Shown piece by piece: positions 5,556 through 5,765 of a stretch of DNA of 5,765 nt. The notes beneath the pieces are model-generated. The model was not told the origin of the DNA, did no database searches, and saw only the letters and a program-made list of their open reading frames with translations. Position 1 is the stretch's first letter. The number at the start of each line of letters is the position of its first letter. Source of the stretch: Acidobacteriota bacterium (GTDB lineage: Bacteria > Acidobacteriota > Terriglobia > UBA7540); NCBI GenBank assembly GCA_003224665.1, contig QHZM01000340.1, positions 1 through 5,765 of the forward strand, in the 5' to 3' direction. The position numbers and the translations under genes were made by a program.

Positions 5556-5765
5556 ATGAAACATTATTCGATCATTGCGATACTCTCGATGGCAATTGCC
5601 ATGGCAGGCGCGCAACTCCAGACCGGGAACGTCGGAACGGTGGTTCACGTTGACCCCGCGCTCGACGGGATCATTCCGGCCAATCCGGAAATTCAGAAAG
5701 TGGCCGGAGGCTTTAAGTTCGTCGAGGGGCCGATCTGGACTCACGAAGGATTCTTGCTGTTCAGC
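5556..5765 (+). CDS. Secreted SMP-30/gluconolactonase-like protein, partial (runs off right edge)
   Basis: Seventy codons are open from the ATG at 5556 to the window end. Residues 1-19 (MKHYSIIAILSMAIAMAGA) are a Sec signal peptide, probably cleaved before Gln20. The mature start reads HVDPALDGIIPANPEIQKVA and then GGFKFVEGPIWTHEGFLLFS. The FVEGPIW motif is the first blade of SMP-30/gluconolactonase/LRE-like beta-propellers; its glutamate (Glu57 here) corresponds to a divalent-metal ligand. Characterised members hydrolyse sugar lactones, but many exported homologues have no known substrate. It lies 91 bases after the alpha/beta hydrolase on the same strand, so the two may share a transcript and both act outside the cytoplasm. 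Only the first blade is visible, so the specific activity is not assigned. Confidence 0.83.
   Translation, partial: MKHYSIIAILSMAIAMAGAQLQTGNVGTVVHVDPALDGIIPANPEIQKVAGGFKFVEGPIWTHEGFLLFS

Noticed and set aside
1..5765. Mobile element, CRISPR array, phage-defence or toxin-antitoxin system, tRNA
   Set aside because: I saw no transposase, terminal repeats, regularly spaced direct repeats or small paired genes. DprA and TopA are in ordinary housekeeping context, so I do not claim a new system here.

Overview
The window is GC-rich bacterial chromosome from what is most likely an Acidobacteriota soil or sediment bacterium. That placement is an inference. It rests on the mix of a short secreted protein of the type often annotated DUF5818, a Tat-exported alpha/beta hydrolase with a HWHGG oxyanion region, and an SMP-30/gluconolactonase-like gene next to a dprA-topA pair. 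No rRNA or other marker fixes the phylum. I see no mobile element, CRISPR array, tRNA or rRNA.

Layout. At the left edge (1-273, minus) lies the start of a small secreted protein, cut by the window. A 332-base divergent gap (274-605) holds its likely promoter, with a dyad over the expected transcription start. Next come dprA (606-1784, plus) and topA (1903-4166, plus), in the same order as smf-topA in Firmicutes and many other bacteria. A 218-base gap (4167-4384) carries several hairpins and a perfect TTGACA box. It precedes a Tat-exported alpha/beta hydrolase (4385-5464). A 91-base gap with hairpins leads to the first 70 codons of a secreted SMP-30/gluconolactonase-type protein (5556 to the right edge).

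How the genes relate. dprA (RecA loading on single-stranded DNA during transformation) and topA (relaxation of negative supercoils) form a housekeeping DNA-metabolism block. The two genes on the right encode exported hydrolytic enzymes, probably for carbohydrate or lactone and ester breakdown. They look like a separate transcriptional unit with its own promoter.

Main anomaly. topA is not intact as written. The reading frame changes at about 3150-3156, and some 50 residues that the family carries there are missing. This is therefore an internal deletion of length 3n+1, not a one-base slip. topA is normally essential and both sides of the break are perfectly conserved, so an assembly or consensus collapse is as likely as a real mutation. 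Apart from this and a few candidate regulatory hairpins the region is ordinary. I did not find a convincing undescribed system.
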